Source of the DNA: Sva-07 sp963716235
Lineage (GTDB): Bacteria; Actinomycetota; Acidimicrobiia; Acidimicrobiales; Ilumatobacteraceae
Length of the DNA stretch: 64,000 bases
Assembly (NCBI GenBank): GCA_963716235.1
Contig: CAVQTE010000017.1
Span: 1-64,000 of the forward strand
Reading direction: 5' to 3'
Part shown: positions 1 through 7,826 of the stretch, one piece after another
How positions within the stretch are numbered: the first letter of the stretch is position 1
How the letters are laid out: every line of letters begins with the position of its first letter
Position numbers and translations under genes: made by a program
The notes under the pieces: model-generated
The model's database searches: none
What the model saw: only the letters and a program-made list of their open reading frames with translations
What the model was told of the DNA's origin: nothing

Positions 1-585
1 GAGGGGCACACCGAAGGCGAGGAGAACCTCGCGCGGCTGGTGCGCATCGCCGTGCAGCGCAACATCGGCTGGCTGACCGTGTTCGGCTTCTCGACGGAGA
101 ACTGGCAGCGCCCACGGCCCGAGGTTCGACACATTCTTGGCCTGCACGAGAAGCTGTTCGGGCGTGTGGCCGAACTGAACGAGCTGAACGTCCGGATCCA
201 ATGGATCGGCCGACCGTTCGACTCGCCGATGGCTCGCACGCCACGCTACGTACAGCGGGCGATCCGCAAGGCGATCGCCGACACGGCAGGGAACACCGGC
301 ATGGTGCTCACCGTGGCGTTCGACTACGGCGGACGTTCCGAACTCGTCGCTGCCGTCGAGGCGGCGCGTGCGAGCGGAGACGGCGTCAACGTCGAGACGA
401 TCGGCGAGCACCTGTACCTCCCTGAACTGCCGCCCGTCGACGTCCTCGTTCGCACGAGTGGCGAGCAGCGCGTCTCCAACTTCCTGCTCTGGCAGGCGGC
501 CGGCGCAGCGATCTACTTCACCGACGCGGCGTGGCCCGACTTCGACGCGGCCGAACTCGACGCCGCGTTGGCACTCGCTCGATGA
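1..585 (+). CDS. uppS: Polyprenyl (undecaprenyl) diphosphate synthase, 5' end missing
   Basis: Cis-prenyltransferase that condenses isopentenyl diphosphate units onto farnesyl diphosphate to make the C50/C55 lipid carrier for cell wall glycans, at the cytoplasmic membrane face. The reading frame is open from the first base; the visible 194 residues contain the family hallmarks FGFSTENW (about residues 28-35) and RTSGEQRVSNFLLW (about 151-164), which bind the allylic and isopentenyl diphosphates. The N-terminal MDGNGRWA block lies outside the window, about 40 residues by family comparison. The C-terminus stops soon after the WPDF motif, slightly shorter than usual. The stop overlaps the next start (ATGA), so the two genes are probably co-translated. 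Confidence 0.95.
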   Translation, partial: EGHTEGEENLARLVRIAVQRNIGWLTVFGFSTENWQRPRPEVRHILGLHEKLFGRVAELNELNVRIQWIGRPFDSPMARTPRYVQRAIRKAIADTAGNTGMVLTVAFDYGGRSELVAAVEAARASGDGVNVETIGEHLYLPELPPVDVLVRTSGEQRVSNFLLWQAAGAAIYFTDAAWPDFDAAELDAALALAR

Positions 586-2465
586 GCGACGATGACGCCG
601 GCACGGCGCTCCATCGGGTCACCTCGGCACTCGCGAATGCCGAAGATCGAACGGGCCAGCAGGAGATGGCCGAACTCGTCGCCGACGCCATCGTCACGAA
701 GCGCCATCTGATCGTGCAGGCGGGAACGGGAACCGGCAAGACGCTCGCCTATCTCGTGCCGGCGATCGAGGCCGACGCCCGAATCGTCGTGGCCACCGCG
801 ACGAAAGCTCTGCAGGATCAGTTGGCCACGAAGGATCTGCCATTCCTCGCCGAGCACCTGGGTGTCGACTTCGACTGGGCAGTGCTCAAGGGTCGCAGCA
901 ATTACGTGTGCCTCCAGCGGCTGCGCGAGATGAGCGCCGGCGCGCAGGGTCAGCTGGAACTCGAGGCGATGGCGGTGCACACCAAGGTCGAGATCAAGCG
1001 GCTGGCCGAGTGGTCGGGGACGACCGTGACGGGCGACATGGCCGAGCTCGACTGGACTCCATCGGACAATGCCTGGCGGGCCGTGAGCGTCGGCAGCGAC
1101 GAGTGTCCCGGCGCCGATCGCTGTCCGCTCGGCGATCCGTGCTTCGCCGAGCAGGCACGGCGACGAGCCGCAGCGGCCGACGTGATCGTCGTCAACACTC
1201 ATCTGTACGGGCTGAACGTGGCGAGCGGGGGCGCGATCCTGCCCGAACACGATGTCGTGGTGTTCGACGAAGCGCACGTGCTCGAGGACATCATGAGTGA
1301 CACCGTGGGTGTCGAGATCTCGCCCGGTCGTTTCACCGTGTTGTCCGGCATCGTTCGCCGCATTCTCGACGATCCCGCGCTGACCGGTTCGATCGCCGAG
1401 ATCGCCGAGAGCCTGCGCGACGTGCTCACACCGCACGTCGGAAACCGGCTCTCGACTCCGCTCCCCGATGCGGTGCAAGAGGTACTCGCCGACGCACGAC
1501 TCCGCCTCGGTCGGGCCAACGAAGTGCTCGTCGCCATCGAGACCCCCATCGAGGACGCCAAGCAGCGCAAGCTCCGCGCTCAGACGATGACAGGCCGAGC
1601 CATCGAACAACTCGACATCGCGATCGAGGGCCGGGATGGCTACGTCGCGTTCGTCTCGGGTTCACGCGACTCACCGCGGCTCGAGGTGGCCCCGCTCGAT
1701 GTCGGCCCCGCGATGACCGAAGGTGTGTGGTCGCAGCGCACGGCGATTCTCACGAGCGCGACGATCCCGTCGTCGCTCGCATCTCGTGTCGGCATCACAC
1801 CCGACGCCGTGACGGTCGCCGACGTCGGCAGTCCGTTCGACTACGAACACAATTCGATGCTCTATTGCGCCATGCACCTGCCGAATCCGAACAGCGACGG
1901 GTTCCGCTCTGCCGTGCACGACGAACTCGAGGCACTGATCACCGCTGCGGGCGGACGAACGCTGGCGCTCTTCACGAGTTGGCGATCGATGGACGAGGCC
2001 GCCGAGGCCCTCCGCGAGCGCGTCGACCTGCCCATTCTCACCCAGCGCGACCTCCCCAAGCCGGCGCTGATCAAGGCATTCTCCGACAGCGCGCAGACCT
2101 GCTTGTTCGCCACCGCCGGCCTGTTCCAGGGTGTCGACGTCCCCGGCCAGACCCTCTCGCTCGTGGTGATCGACCGGATCCCGTTCCCCCGACCGGACGA
2201 CCCGTTGTTGAGCGCCCGCCGTGAACAACTGGGCCCGACGGCGTTCTCCGAGATCGACATCCCTCGGGCCTCGATGATGCTCGCCCAGGCCTGCGGCCGA
2301 CTGATCCGGTCGGCTTCCGACCGAGGCGTCGTTGCCGTGATGGACCCGCGTCTGGGTACGGCCCGCTACCGCTGGGACATCATCAGGGCGCTCCCCCCGA
2401 TGCAACGCACGAGGAACCGCGCCGACGCCGAAGCATTCCTCCGCGACCTCGCGATTGGGGTCTGA
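582..2465 (+). CDS. dinG: DinG/Rad3-family ATP-dependent DNA helicase
   Basis: Superfamily 2 iron-sulfur helicase of 627 aa, likely unwinding forked, D-loop or R-loop DNA 5' to 3'. Seen: Walker A GTGTGKT (about 48-54), TATKALQDQL motif Ia, DEAH box in VVFDEAHVLEDI (about 228), the FQGVDVPGQ and IPFPRPDDP blocks, and motif VI QACGRLIRS (about 570). Four cysteines that would ligate a 4Fe-4S cluster are present: one in YVCLQRL (about 109) and three in DECPGADRCPLGDPC (about 174-187). The ATG inside the uppS stop gives the MSDDDAG start; an in-frame GTG 51 nt upstream lies inside uppS and is less likely. The last codons lie in a strong hairpin shared with the convergent aldolase gene. Confidence 0.93.
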   Translation: MSDDDAGTALHRVTSALANAEDRTGQQEMAELVADAIVTKRHLIVQAGTGTGKTLAYLVPAIEADARIVVATATKALQDQLATKDLPFLAEHLGVDFDWAVLKGRSNYVCLQRLREMSAGAQGQLELEAMAVHTKVEIKRLAEWSGTTVTGDMAELDWTPSDNAWRAVSVGSDECPGADRCPLGDPCFAEQARRRAAAADVIVVNTHLYGLNVASGGAILPEHDVVVFDEAHVLEDIMSDTVGVEISPGRFTVLSGIVRRILDDPALTGSIAEIAESLRDVLTPHVGNRLSTPLPDAVQEVLADARLRLGRANEVLVAIETPIEDAKQRKLRAQTMTGRAIEQLDIAIEGRDGYVAFVSGSRDSPRLEVAPLDVGPAMTEGVWSQRTAILTSATIPSSLASRVGITPDAVTVADVGSPFDYEHNSMLYCAMHLPNPNSDGFRSAVHDELEALITAAGGRTLALFTSWRSMDEAAEALRERVDLPILTQRDLPKPALIKAFSDSAQTCLFATAGLFQGVDVPGQTLSLVVIDRIPFPRPDDPLLSARREQLGPTAFSEIDIPRASMMLAQACGRLIRSASDRGVVAVMDPRLGTARYRWDIIRALPPMQRTRNRADAEAFLRDLAIGV

Positions 2466-2477
2466 CCCCAATCGCGA
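2449..2477. terminator. Hairpin between convergent dinG and aldolase genes
   Basis: Perfect 12-bp inverted repeat with a 5-nt TCTGA loop; the loop holds most of the dinG stop codon and the aldolase stop codon directly follows the right arm. No T-run is present on either side, so action as an intrinsic terminator is inferred from position and stem strength. The core 13-mer GGGGTCTGACCCC recurs, with variation, at 46000-46012 and 50739-50751. Confidence 0.55.
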
Positions 2478-3365
2478 TCAGGTGATCGAGGCGGCGTAGA
2501 TGCCGTCGATGGTGGCACCCAGCCTTGCGTCGAACTCGGCGTCGGACTGGCCGGCGCTGAGGCCCTCGGTCAGGGCGCGCGAGAAGCTGGCGATCATGCC
2601 GTGGTTGCGTGACAAGCGCTCGTTGGCCTCGTCACGCGGGTAGCCACCCGAGAGCGCCACCACGCGGAGCACGCGCGGATGGGCGATCAGCTCGGAATAG
2701 AAGTTGTCGACGGTCGGGATCGACAGCTTCAGCATCACGGGCTGATCGTCACGGAGTCGATCGAGCTGCGCGGCGATCCCATCCCGCAGCAGGCCCTCGG
2801 CAGCTTCCTTCTCGGGGCTGTGGATGTCGACCTCGGGCTCGATGATCGGGACGAGTCCGCGAGCATTGATCTCCGCGGCAACTTCGAACTGCTGGTCGAC
2901 GACGGCACTGACGCCTGCCGGATTCGCCAACTGGATCACCGACCGCATCTTGGTGCCGAACACACCGAGGCCGACTGCGCGTTCGCACAGTTCGCCCAGA
3001 CCGGTGATCGGCTTCATCACCTGGGCACCGTCGACGACGTCGGCCAGACCCTTGTCGACCTTGAGAAACGGCACCACGTGCTTCCTCGACCAGAGGTACT
3101 CGGCCGAGCCGATGCCCTCGATCTGACGGTCCATGGTCTGCTCGAACAGGATCGCCCCGAGCACCCGGTCGCCCGTGAAGGCGGGTGAGGTCACGATGCG
3201 GGTACGCATCGCATGCATCAGATCGAACATCTCGGTCTCGGTCGACCACGCGTCGTCGCCGATGCCGTACAAGCCGAGGGCCTTCGGCGTGCTCCCTCCG
3301 CTCTGGTCGAGAGCGGCAATGAAGCCGGAGCCGGTACGAACCTTCTGGAGCATCTCGTCGTTCAC
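2478..3365 (-). CDS. fda: Class I fructose-bisphosphate aldolase
   Basis: Cytosolic glycolytic/gluconeogenic enzyme that cleaves fructose 1,6-bisphosphate through a Schiff-base lysine. About 295 aa, matching the short bacterial class I family. Seen: FIAALDQSGGSTPKALGLYG near the N-terminus, PFLKVDKGL, IIEPEVDI and MLKLSIPTV (probable Schiff-base Lys region), and ALSGGY near the C-terminus. Start choice is delicate: GTG gives VNDEMLQKVRTGSGF, which matches the family N-terminus, but the GGGAGG Shine-Dalgarno directly abuts this GTG with no spacer. The ATG at 3353 has a 12-nt spacer instead. Divergently transcribed from the crotonase gene. Confidence 0.93.
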   Translation of the reverse strand: MNDEMLQKVRTGSGFIAALDQSGGSTPKALGLYGIGDDAWSTETEMFDLMHAMRTRIVTSPAFTGDRVLGAILFEQTMDRQIEGIGSAEYLWSRKHVVPFLKVDKGLADVVDGAQVMKPITGLGELCERAVGLGVFGTKMRSVIQLANPAGVSAVVDQQFEVAAEINARGLVPIIEPEVDIHSPEKEAAEGLLRDGIAAQLDRLRDDQPVMLKLSIPTVDNFYSELIAHPRVLRVVALSGGYPRDEANERLSRNHGMIASFSRALTEGLSAGQSDAEFDARLGATIDGIYAASIT

Positions 3366-3450
3366 CCTCCCGACTGTAGCGAGATCGACCACGGGACGAA
3401 GTGGGTCGGACTGGGGCCGAAGGACCCTTCGATGGCTACCGTCGATGCGG

Positions 3451-4227
3451 ATGAGCGCCTCACAGGTCGTGCACGTCGAGATCGACGATGCAATCGCCAC
3501 GATCACCCTCGACTCGCAGCACAATCGCAACGCGCTCTCGCGTCAGTTGCTCGCCGAATTGCACCAGGCTCTCGATACTGCCGAGGCAGCGGCGGCCCGG
3601 GCCATCGTGCTCACCCACCGGGGCCCGGCGTTCTGCGCCGGCGCCGACCTGAAGGAGCGGTCGTCTCAGGGCAACACCGACCCGAACTCGGACTCGGACG
3701 CGAACCCGTTCGTCGAGGCGCTCGAGCGGCTGATGGACACCGAACGTCCGACGATCGCCGCCGTGAACGGGGCCGTGCGCGCCGGCGGGATCGGGCTCAT
3801 GGCTGCCTGCGACCTCGTGGTGGTCGCGGAATCGACGACGTTCGCGCTCACCGAGGTGCGCATCGGCGTGGCACCGGCAATCATCTCGGTGCCCATCCTG
3901 CGCAGGGTTGCACCGAGCCGGATCGCAGCGGCGATGCTCACCGGCGAGTCGTTCGATGCTCACGAGGCTCGCTCGATGGGATTGGTCACACACGTCAGCG
4001 CCGATGTCGGGGCAACCGTCGATGCACTGACCTCTGGGATCCTCGCTGGGGCTCCACGTGCGGTCGCAGAGACGAAGCGGCTGCTCCACACCGTCGGCGC
4101 GATGGATCGCGCAGCGGCATTCGAGGAGATGGCCCGCCTGTCGAACGAACTCTTCGAGAGCGCCGAGGCCGCCGAAGGCATGGCCGCGTTCGTTGCCAAG
4201 CGTCCGCCCGTGTGGCACCCGTCATGA
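3451..4227 (+). CDS. Enoyl-CoA hydratase/isomerase (crotonase family)
   Basis: Acyl-CoA-processing crotonase of 258 aa. The oxyanion-hole segments AGADLKE (about 65) and GGIGLM (about 111) are seen. The first catalytic glutamate is kept in TEVRIGVAPA, but the second one of classical hydratases is alanine (IAAAMLTGE). This one-Glu pattern with VAPAIIS resembles methylglutaconyl-CoA or carboxygeranoyl-CoA hydratases (LiuC/AtuE-like); that is a family inference. Alternative in-frame ATG at 3445. It is followed 13 nt later by an alpha/beta hydrolase and then an acyl-CoA ligase, so a role in acyl-chain or branched-chain catabolism is plausible. Confidence 0.88.
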   Translation: MSASQVVHVEIDDAIATITLDSQHNRNALSRQLLAELHQALDTAEAAAARAIVLTHRGPAFCAGADLKERSSQGNTDPNSDSDANPFVEALERLMDTERPTIAAVNGAVRAGGIGLMAACDLVVVAESTTFALTEVRIGVAPAIISVPILRRVAPSRIAAAMLTGESFDAHEARSMGLVTHVSADVGATVDALTSGILAGAPRAVAETKRLLHTVGAMDRAAAFEEMARLSNELFESAEAAEGMAAFVAKRPPVWHPS

Positions 4228-4240
4228 CGACGACGAGACC

Positions 4241-5095
4241 ATGACAGCGACGAGGCGCCGGGTCGACATCGTCGCCCCCTCCGGCATACGGATCGCCACG
4301 GACGAGTGGCCAGGAGCTGGCTCCGCGGTCGTCCTGGCCCATGGCGGCGGCCAGACTCGACACTCGTGGGGCGGAACCGCGGAGACACTCGCGCGGCACG
4401 GCCATCGGGTCGTGTCGATGGATCTCCGCGGCCACGGCGACTCGGACTGGGCGCCCGACGGCGATTACCACATGGCGGCCTACCGCGACGACGCACTCGC
4501 CGTCGTCCGCTCGATCGGATCACCGGTGGCATGGGTGGGTGCGTCACTCGGCGGGATGACCGGTCTGCACGCCGTCGACGAGGCCCCGGAGCTGTTCTCG
4601 GCGCTCGTGCTGGTCGACATCACGCCACGCCCCGCCGCGTCCGGGGTGAGCCGGATCCTGGAGTTCATGGCCAAGGACGCCGACGACGGATTCGCAACAC
4701 TCGACGACGCCGCCGACGCAATCGCCGAGTACCAGCCCCATCGTCCCCGCCCGACCGACCTTTCAGGACTGTCGAAGAATCTGCGCCAGGGCCCTGACGG
4801 CCGCTGGCGCTGGCATTGGGATCCGGCATTCCTCAACATCCGAACCGGCGGGAGCAGCGAGCATGCCCGCGACCGCCACCACGACGAATTGGTGGAGATC
4901 GCTCGACGGTTGACGCTTCCGACACTGCTCGTACGCGGCAAACTCTCCGACCTCGTCACCCAAGCCGAGGTCGATGAGTTCCTCGAGATGGTGCCGCACG
5001 CCCGCTACGTCGACGTGGCCGACGCCGCCCACATGATCGCCGGCGACCGCAACGACGTCTTCACCGACGCCGTGGTCGACTTCCTCGAATCCTGA
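4241..5095 (+). CDS. Alpha/beta hydrolase
   Basis: Soluble alpha/beta-hydrolase of 284 aa. Seen: the oxyanion HGGG (about 34-37), MDLRGHGDS, the nucleophile elbow GASLGGM (Ser near 102), a candidate acid in GKLSDLV (about 235) and the catalytic His in DAAHMIAGD (about 264). Full catalytic triad, so an active esterase, thioesterase or C-C hydrolase is likely, but the substrate cannot be read from sequence. The downstream gap to the acyl-CoA ligase is 48 nt and holds a palindrome. Confidence 0.85.
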   Translation: MTATRRRVDIVAPSGIRIATDEWPGAGSAVVLAHGGGQTRHSWGGTAETLARHGHRVVSMDLRGHGDSDWAPDGDYHMAAYRDDALAVVRSIGSPVAWVGASLGGMTGLHAVDEAPELFSALVLVDITPRPAASGVSRILEFMAKDADDGFATLDDAADAIAEYQPHRPRPTDLSGLSKNLRQGPDGRWRWHWDPAFLNIRTGGSSEHARDRHHDELVEIARRLTLPTLLVRGKLSDLVTQAEVDEFLEMVPHARYVDVADAAHMIAGDRNDVFTDAVVDFLES

Positions 5096-5106
5096 AGCGG
5101 CGTGTC

Positions 5107-5137
5107 TTGACGTGCCGTGTGACACACGTGCGAGAAT
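5107..5137 (+). promoter_or_regulatory. Candidate promoter and palindromic operator of the acyl-CoA ligase gene
   Basis: A TTGACG hexamer (5107-5112) precedes a 13-bp palindrome, CGTGTG-A-CACACG (5116-5128), and a weak GAGAAT (5132-5137) with a 19-nt spacer. A palindrome between -35 and -10 is a typical repressor position, for example for TetR or GntR regulators of fatty-acid genes. Only the symmetry is seen; the regulator is unknown. Confidence 0.35.
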
Positions 5138-5143
5138 GAGTGG

Positions 5144-6973
5144 ATGACCACGAGCCAGGACCTGCACGACCGCATCCACGGGCAAAACCTCGCAACGCGC
5201 TACCTCGCGAACGTCGAGCGCAACGGCAGCGTCGAGGTCCTGCGATGGAGGGAGGCGAGCGGCGAGTGGAAGTTCATGACGCTGAACGAACTGACCGACC
5301 TCACGGCCCGACTCGTCACGGGGCTCGAGGCGCTCGGCGTCGGCAAGGGCGACACCGTCGTGCTGATGCTGCGCAACCGTCCCGAGTTCCATGCGCTCGA
5401 TCTCGCCGTGTTGTTCCTCGGAGCCACGCCGGTGTCGATCTACAACTCCTCTGCGCCCGAACAGATCGAGTACCTGGTCAATGACTGCAAGGCCAAGGTG
5501 GCCATCGTCGAGGACTCCGCCTTCCTCGAGCGTTTCCTCAAGGTCCGCGAGTCCCTGACCACGCTCGAGCACATCGTGATGCTCGAGGAATCCGACATCG
5601 TCGGCGACGACGTCACCCGCTATGCCGAGCTGGCAGCATCCGAACCAGCTGACCTCGCCGCGCACGCACCCACGGCAGGGCTCGACGACATCGCCACGGT
5701 GATCTACACCTCGGGCACCACCGGGCCGCCCAAGGGGGTCATGCTCTCGCACCGCAACGTTGCGTGGACGCTCGAGTCCGTCGGCCAGTCGATGCGCGAG
5801 CAGACCGACATCGACGACTTCGCCGGCAAACGGCACGTGTCCTACCTGCCGATGGCCCACATCTTCGAACGGCTCATCGGCCACTACTACATGCTCGACT
5901 TCGCAACCCAGGTCGCCTGCTGCCCCGACACCGCCCAGCTGACGGCGTACACCGGCGAGGTCCGACCGAACGTCTTCATCGGGGTCCCCCGAGTCTGGGA
6001 GAAGCTCTACGCGGGCGTGAACGCCGCGGTCAGTGCCGATCCGGACAAGGCCAAGGCCTTCCACGAAGCAGTCGATGCGGCCCTGCCGATCGTCGAGAAG
6101 ATGACACGCGGCACCGCCACGCAGGAAGAGATCGACACCTGGAACTTCCTCGATCAGGTCGCGTTCCAAACCGTTCGCGGACTCATCGGCCTCGACCAGG
6201 CCGAGATCTGCATCACCGGGGCTGCGCCGCTGCCGGCCGAGATCCTGTCGTGGTTCCGCGCCATCGGGGTGCCGCTCACCGAGGGCTACGGCATGTCGGA
6301 GACCACCGCAGTACTCACGTGGGCCAACGCCCCCAAGCCCGGCTGCGTCGGGCGTGCAGCGACGGCCGTCGAGCTCCGGATCGCCGAGGACGGCGAGGTG
6401 CTGTGCCGAGGCGGCAACAACTTCGTCGGATACCTCGGCCAACCGGAGAAGACCGCGGAGACGCTCGACGACGACGGCTGGGTGCACACGGGCGACATCG
6501 GGGTCCTCGACGAAGACGGATACCTCAAGATCGTCGATCGCAAGAAGGAACTGATCATCACCGCCGGCGGAAAGAACGTGAGCCCGGCCAACCTCGAAGC
6601 GGAACTCAAGATGATTCCGCTGGTTGGTCAGGCATGTGCGATCGGCGAGCAACGACCGTTCATGTCGGCACTCGTGGTGCTCGATCCCGATTCCGCAGCT
6701 GCGTGGGCCCGTGCGCACGGGTTGTCGGGCGACGATGCAACATTGCCGGCGCTCGCCGAGAACCCCGACGTACTCGCCGAGATCGACGCAGGGCTGGTCG
6801 AGGTGATGTCCGGATTCAACAACGCCGAGGCCGTCAAGAAGGTCAAGGTGCTCGGCGAGGAGTGGCTGCCGGACTCCGAACTGTTGACCCCGACCTCGAA
6901 GCTGAAACGGCGCGGCATCCTGACCACGTTCGCCGACGAGATCGAGGCGCTCTACGCCAAAGTGAGTGCGTGA
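5144..6973 (+). CDS. Long-chain fatty acid-CoA ligase (FadD15-like)
   Basis: AMP-forming ligase of 609 aa that activates long-chain fatty acids as acyl-CoA. Seen: the P-loop-like YTSGTTGPPKG (about 188-198), SYLPMAHIFER linker segment, the EGYGMSET motif, GWVHTGDIG and the C-terminal hinge DRKKELIITAGGKNVSP. Length and motif spacing match the large FACS subgroup with a C-terminal extension. ATG start, strong frame through the stop; the regulator gene on the other strand ends 4 nt later. Confidence 0.93.
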   Translation: MTTSQDLHDRIHGQNLATRYLANVERNGSVEVLRWREASGEWKFMTLNELTDLTARLVTGLEALGVGKGDTVVLMLRNRPEFHALDLAVLFLGATPVSIYNSSAPEQIEYLVNDCKAKVAIVEDSAFLERFLKVRESLTTLEHIVMLEESDIVGDDVTRYAELAASEPADLAAHAPTAGLDDIATVIYTSGTTGPPKGVMLSHRNVAWTLESVGQSMREQTDIDDFAGKRHVSYLPMAHIFERLIGHYYMLDFATQVACCPDTAQLTAYTGEVRPNVFIGVPRVWEKLYAGVNAAVSADPDKAKAFHEAVDAALPIVEKMTRGTATQEEIDTWNFLDQVAFQTVRGLIGLDQAEICITGAAPLPAEILSWFRAIGVPLTEGYGMSETTAVLTWANAPKPGCVGRAATAVELRIAEDGEVLCRGGNNFVGYLGQPEKTAETLDDDGWVHTGDIGVLDEDGYLKIVDRKKELIITAGGKNVSPANLEAELKMIPLVGQACAIGEQRPFMSALVVLDPDSAAAWARAHGLSGDDATLPALAENPDVLAEIDAGLVEVMSGFNNAEAVKKVKVLGEEWLPDSELLTPTSKLKRRGILTTFADEIEALYAKVSA

Positions 6974-6977
6974 TCGG

Positions 6978-7664
6978 TCAACCCGCCATGAGGCGGTAGC
7001 CGACCCCGCGCGACGTCACGATCAGCGTCGGGTCGTCCGGATGATCCTCGATCTTGAGGCGGAGCCGGCGAACGTGGGCGTCGACGAGGCGAGAGTCTCC
7101 GAGGTACTCGTAGCCCCAGACGCGTTCGAGCAACTGGTCACGCGAGAGCACGGCACCTGCGTGATCGGCGAACTCGCACATGAGCCGGAACTCGGTCTTG
7201 GTCAGATTCACCTCGACGCCGTTCTTGAGCACGATGCCCTGCTCGCGCCGGACCTCGACGTCGCCGAACCGCGAGGCGAGCGGCGTGGTGGCTTTGCCCT
7301 GGAGGGCCATACGTCGCAACGACGCCCGGATACGCGCGGCGAGCTCCTTCGGCACCACCGGCTTGGTGACGTAGTCGTCGGCACCGGCTTCCAGACCCGC
7401 CACCATGTCGTGGGTATCGGTCTGCGCGGTGATCATGATGATCGGCACGATGCTCTCGGCGCGCAGCGCCCGACAGACGTCGAAGCCCGACATGTCCGGC
7501 AGGCGCAGATCGAGCAGCACGAGGTCAGGCGACGAGGCGCGGAACGACGCCAGCCCCTCTGCGCCGTTGGCTGCCCCGCGGACGGAGTACCCCTCGTCCT
7601 CCAGGGCCATCGACAGGGCGAGGCGGATCCCGTCGTCGTCTTCGATGAACAGCAGCGATTCCAT
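6978..7664 (-). CDS. OmpR/PhoB-family response regulator, MtrA-like
   Basis: Two-component transcription factor of 228 aa. Receiver domain: acidic residues Glu8-Asp9-Asp10, phosphoacceptor Asp52 in LVLLDLRLPD, Thr79 and Lys101 in YVTKPV. The winged-helix output domain contains TKTEFRLM, SRDQLLERVWGYEY and VTSRGVGYRLM, closest in wording to mycobacterial MtrA. The ATG before ESLLFIEDD fits the family; the longer upstream frame is not protein-like. The cognate kinase is probably the divergent gene to the right, because the two share a 162-bp upstream region with a strong inverted repeat. Confidence 0.93.
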   Translation of the reverse strand: MESLLFIEDDDGIRLALSMALEDEGYSVRGAANGAEGLASFRASSPDLVLLDLRLPDMSGFDVCRALRAESIVPIIMITAQTDTHDMVAGLEAGADDYVTKPVVPKELAARIRASLRRMALQGKATTPLASRFGDVEVRREQGIVLKNGVEVNLTKTEFRLMCEFADHAGAVLSRDQLLERVWGYEYLGDSRLVDAHVRRLRLKIEDHPDDPTLIVTSRGVGYRLMAG

Positions 7665-7777
7665 GTGTGTCGACCAGTGTGACGCCCTCCGCGGCCTCTC
7701 GACCCACTTTGTTACCGAAATCGCACACTTCCCGCAACCGACCGTCACACACGCCGGTCATCATCATTGCTGTTCAC

Positions 7778-7824
7778 GCTGCCCCGGTGAGGTACCTACC
7801 TCCCCCTGGTACCTCACCGGCAGC
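7778..7824. promoter_or_regulatory. Perfect 13-bp inverted repeat in the regulator/kinase divergent region
   Basis: CCGGTGAGGTACC (7784-7796) and its exact reverse complement (7808-7820) are separated by 11 nt; GCTG/CAGC (7778-7781, 7821-7824) extends the stem past a small bulge. It lies between two divergent starts and immediately before the upstream GTG of the kinase. It could be an autoregulatory operator or a 5' UTR hairpin; function is inferred. Confidence 0.5.
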
Positions 7825-7826
7825 GG

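Noticed and set aside
4763..6718. 651-aa open frame on the minus strand
   Set aside because: It lies antisense to the hydrolase and the acyl-CoA ligase, both with full motifs. The translation is rich in Arg, His, Gly and Asp with no domain; such shadows are normal at this GC.
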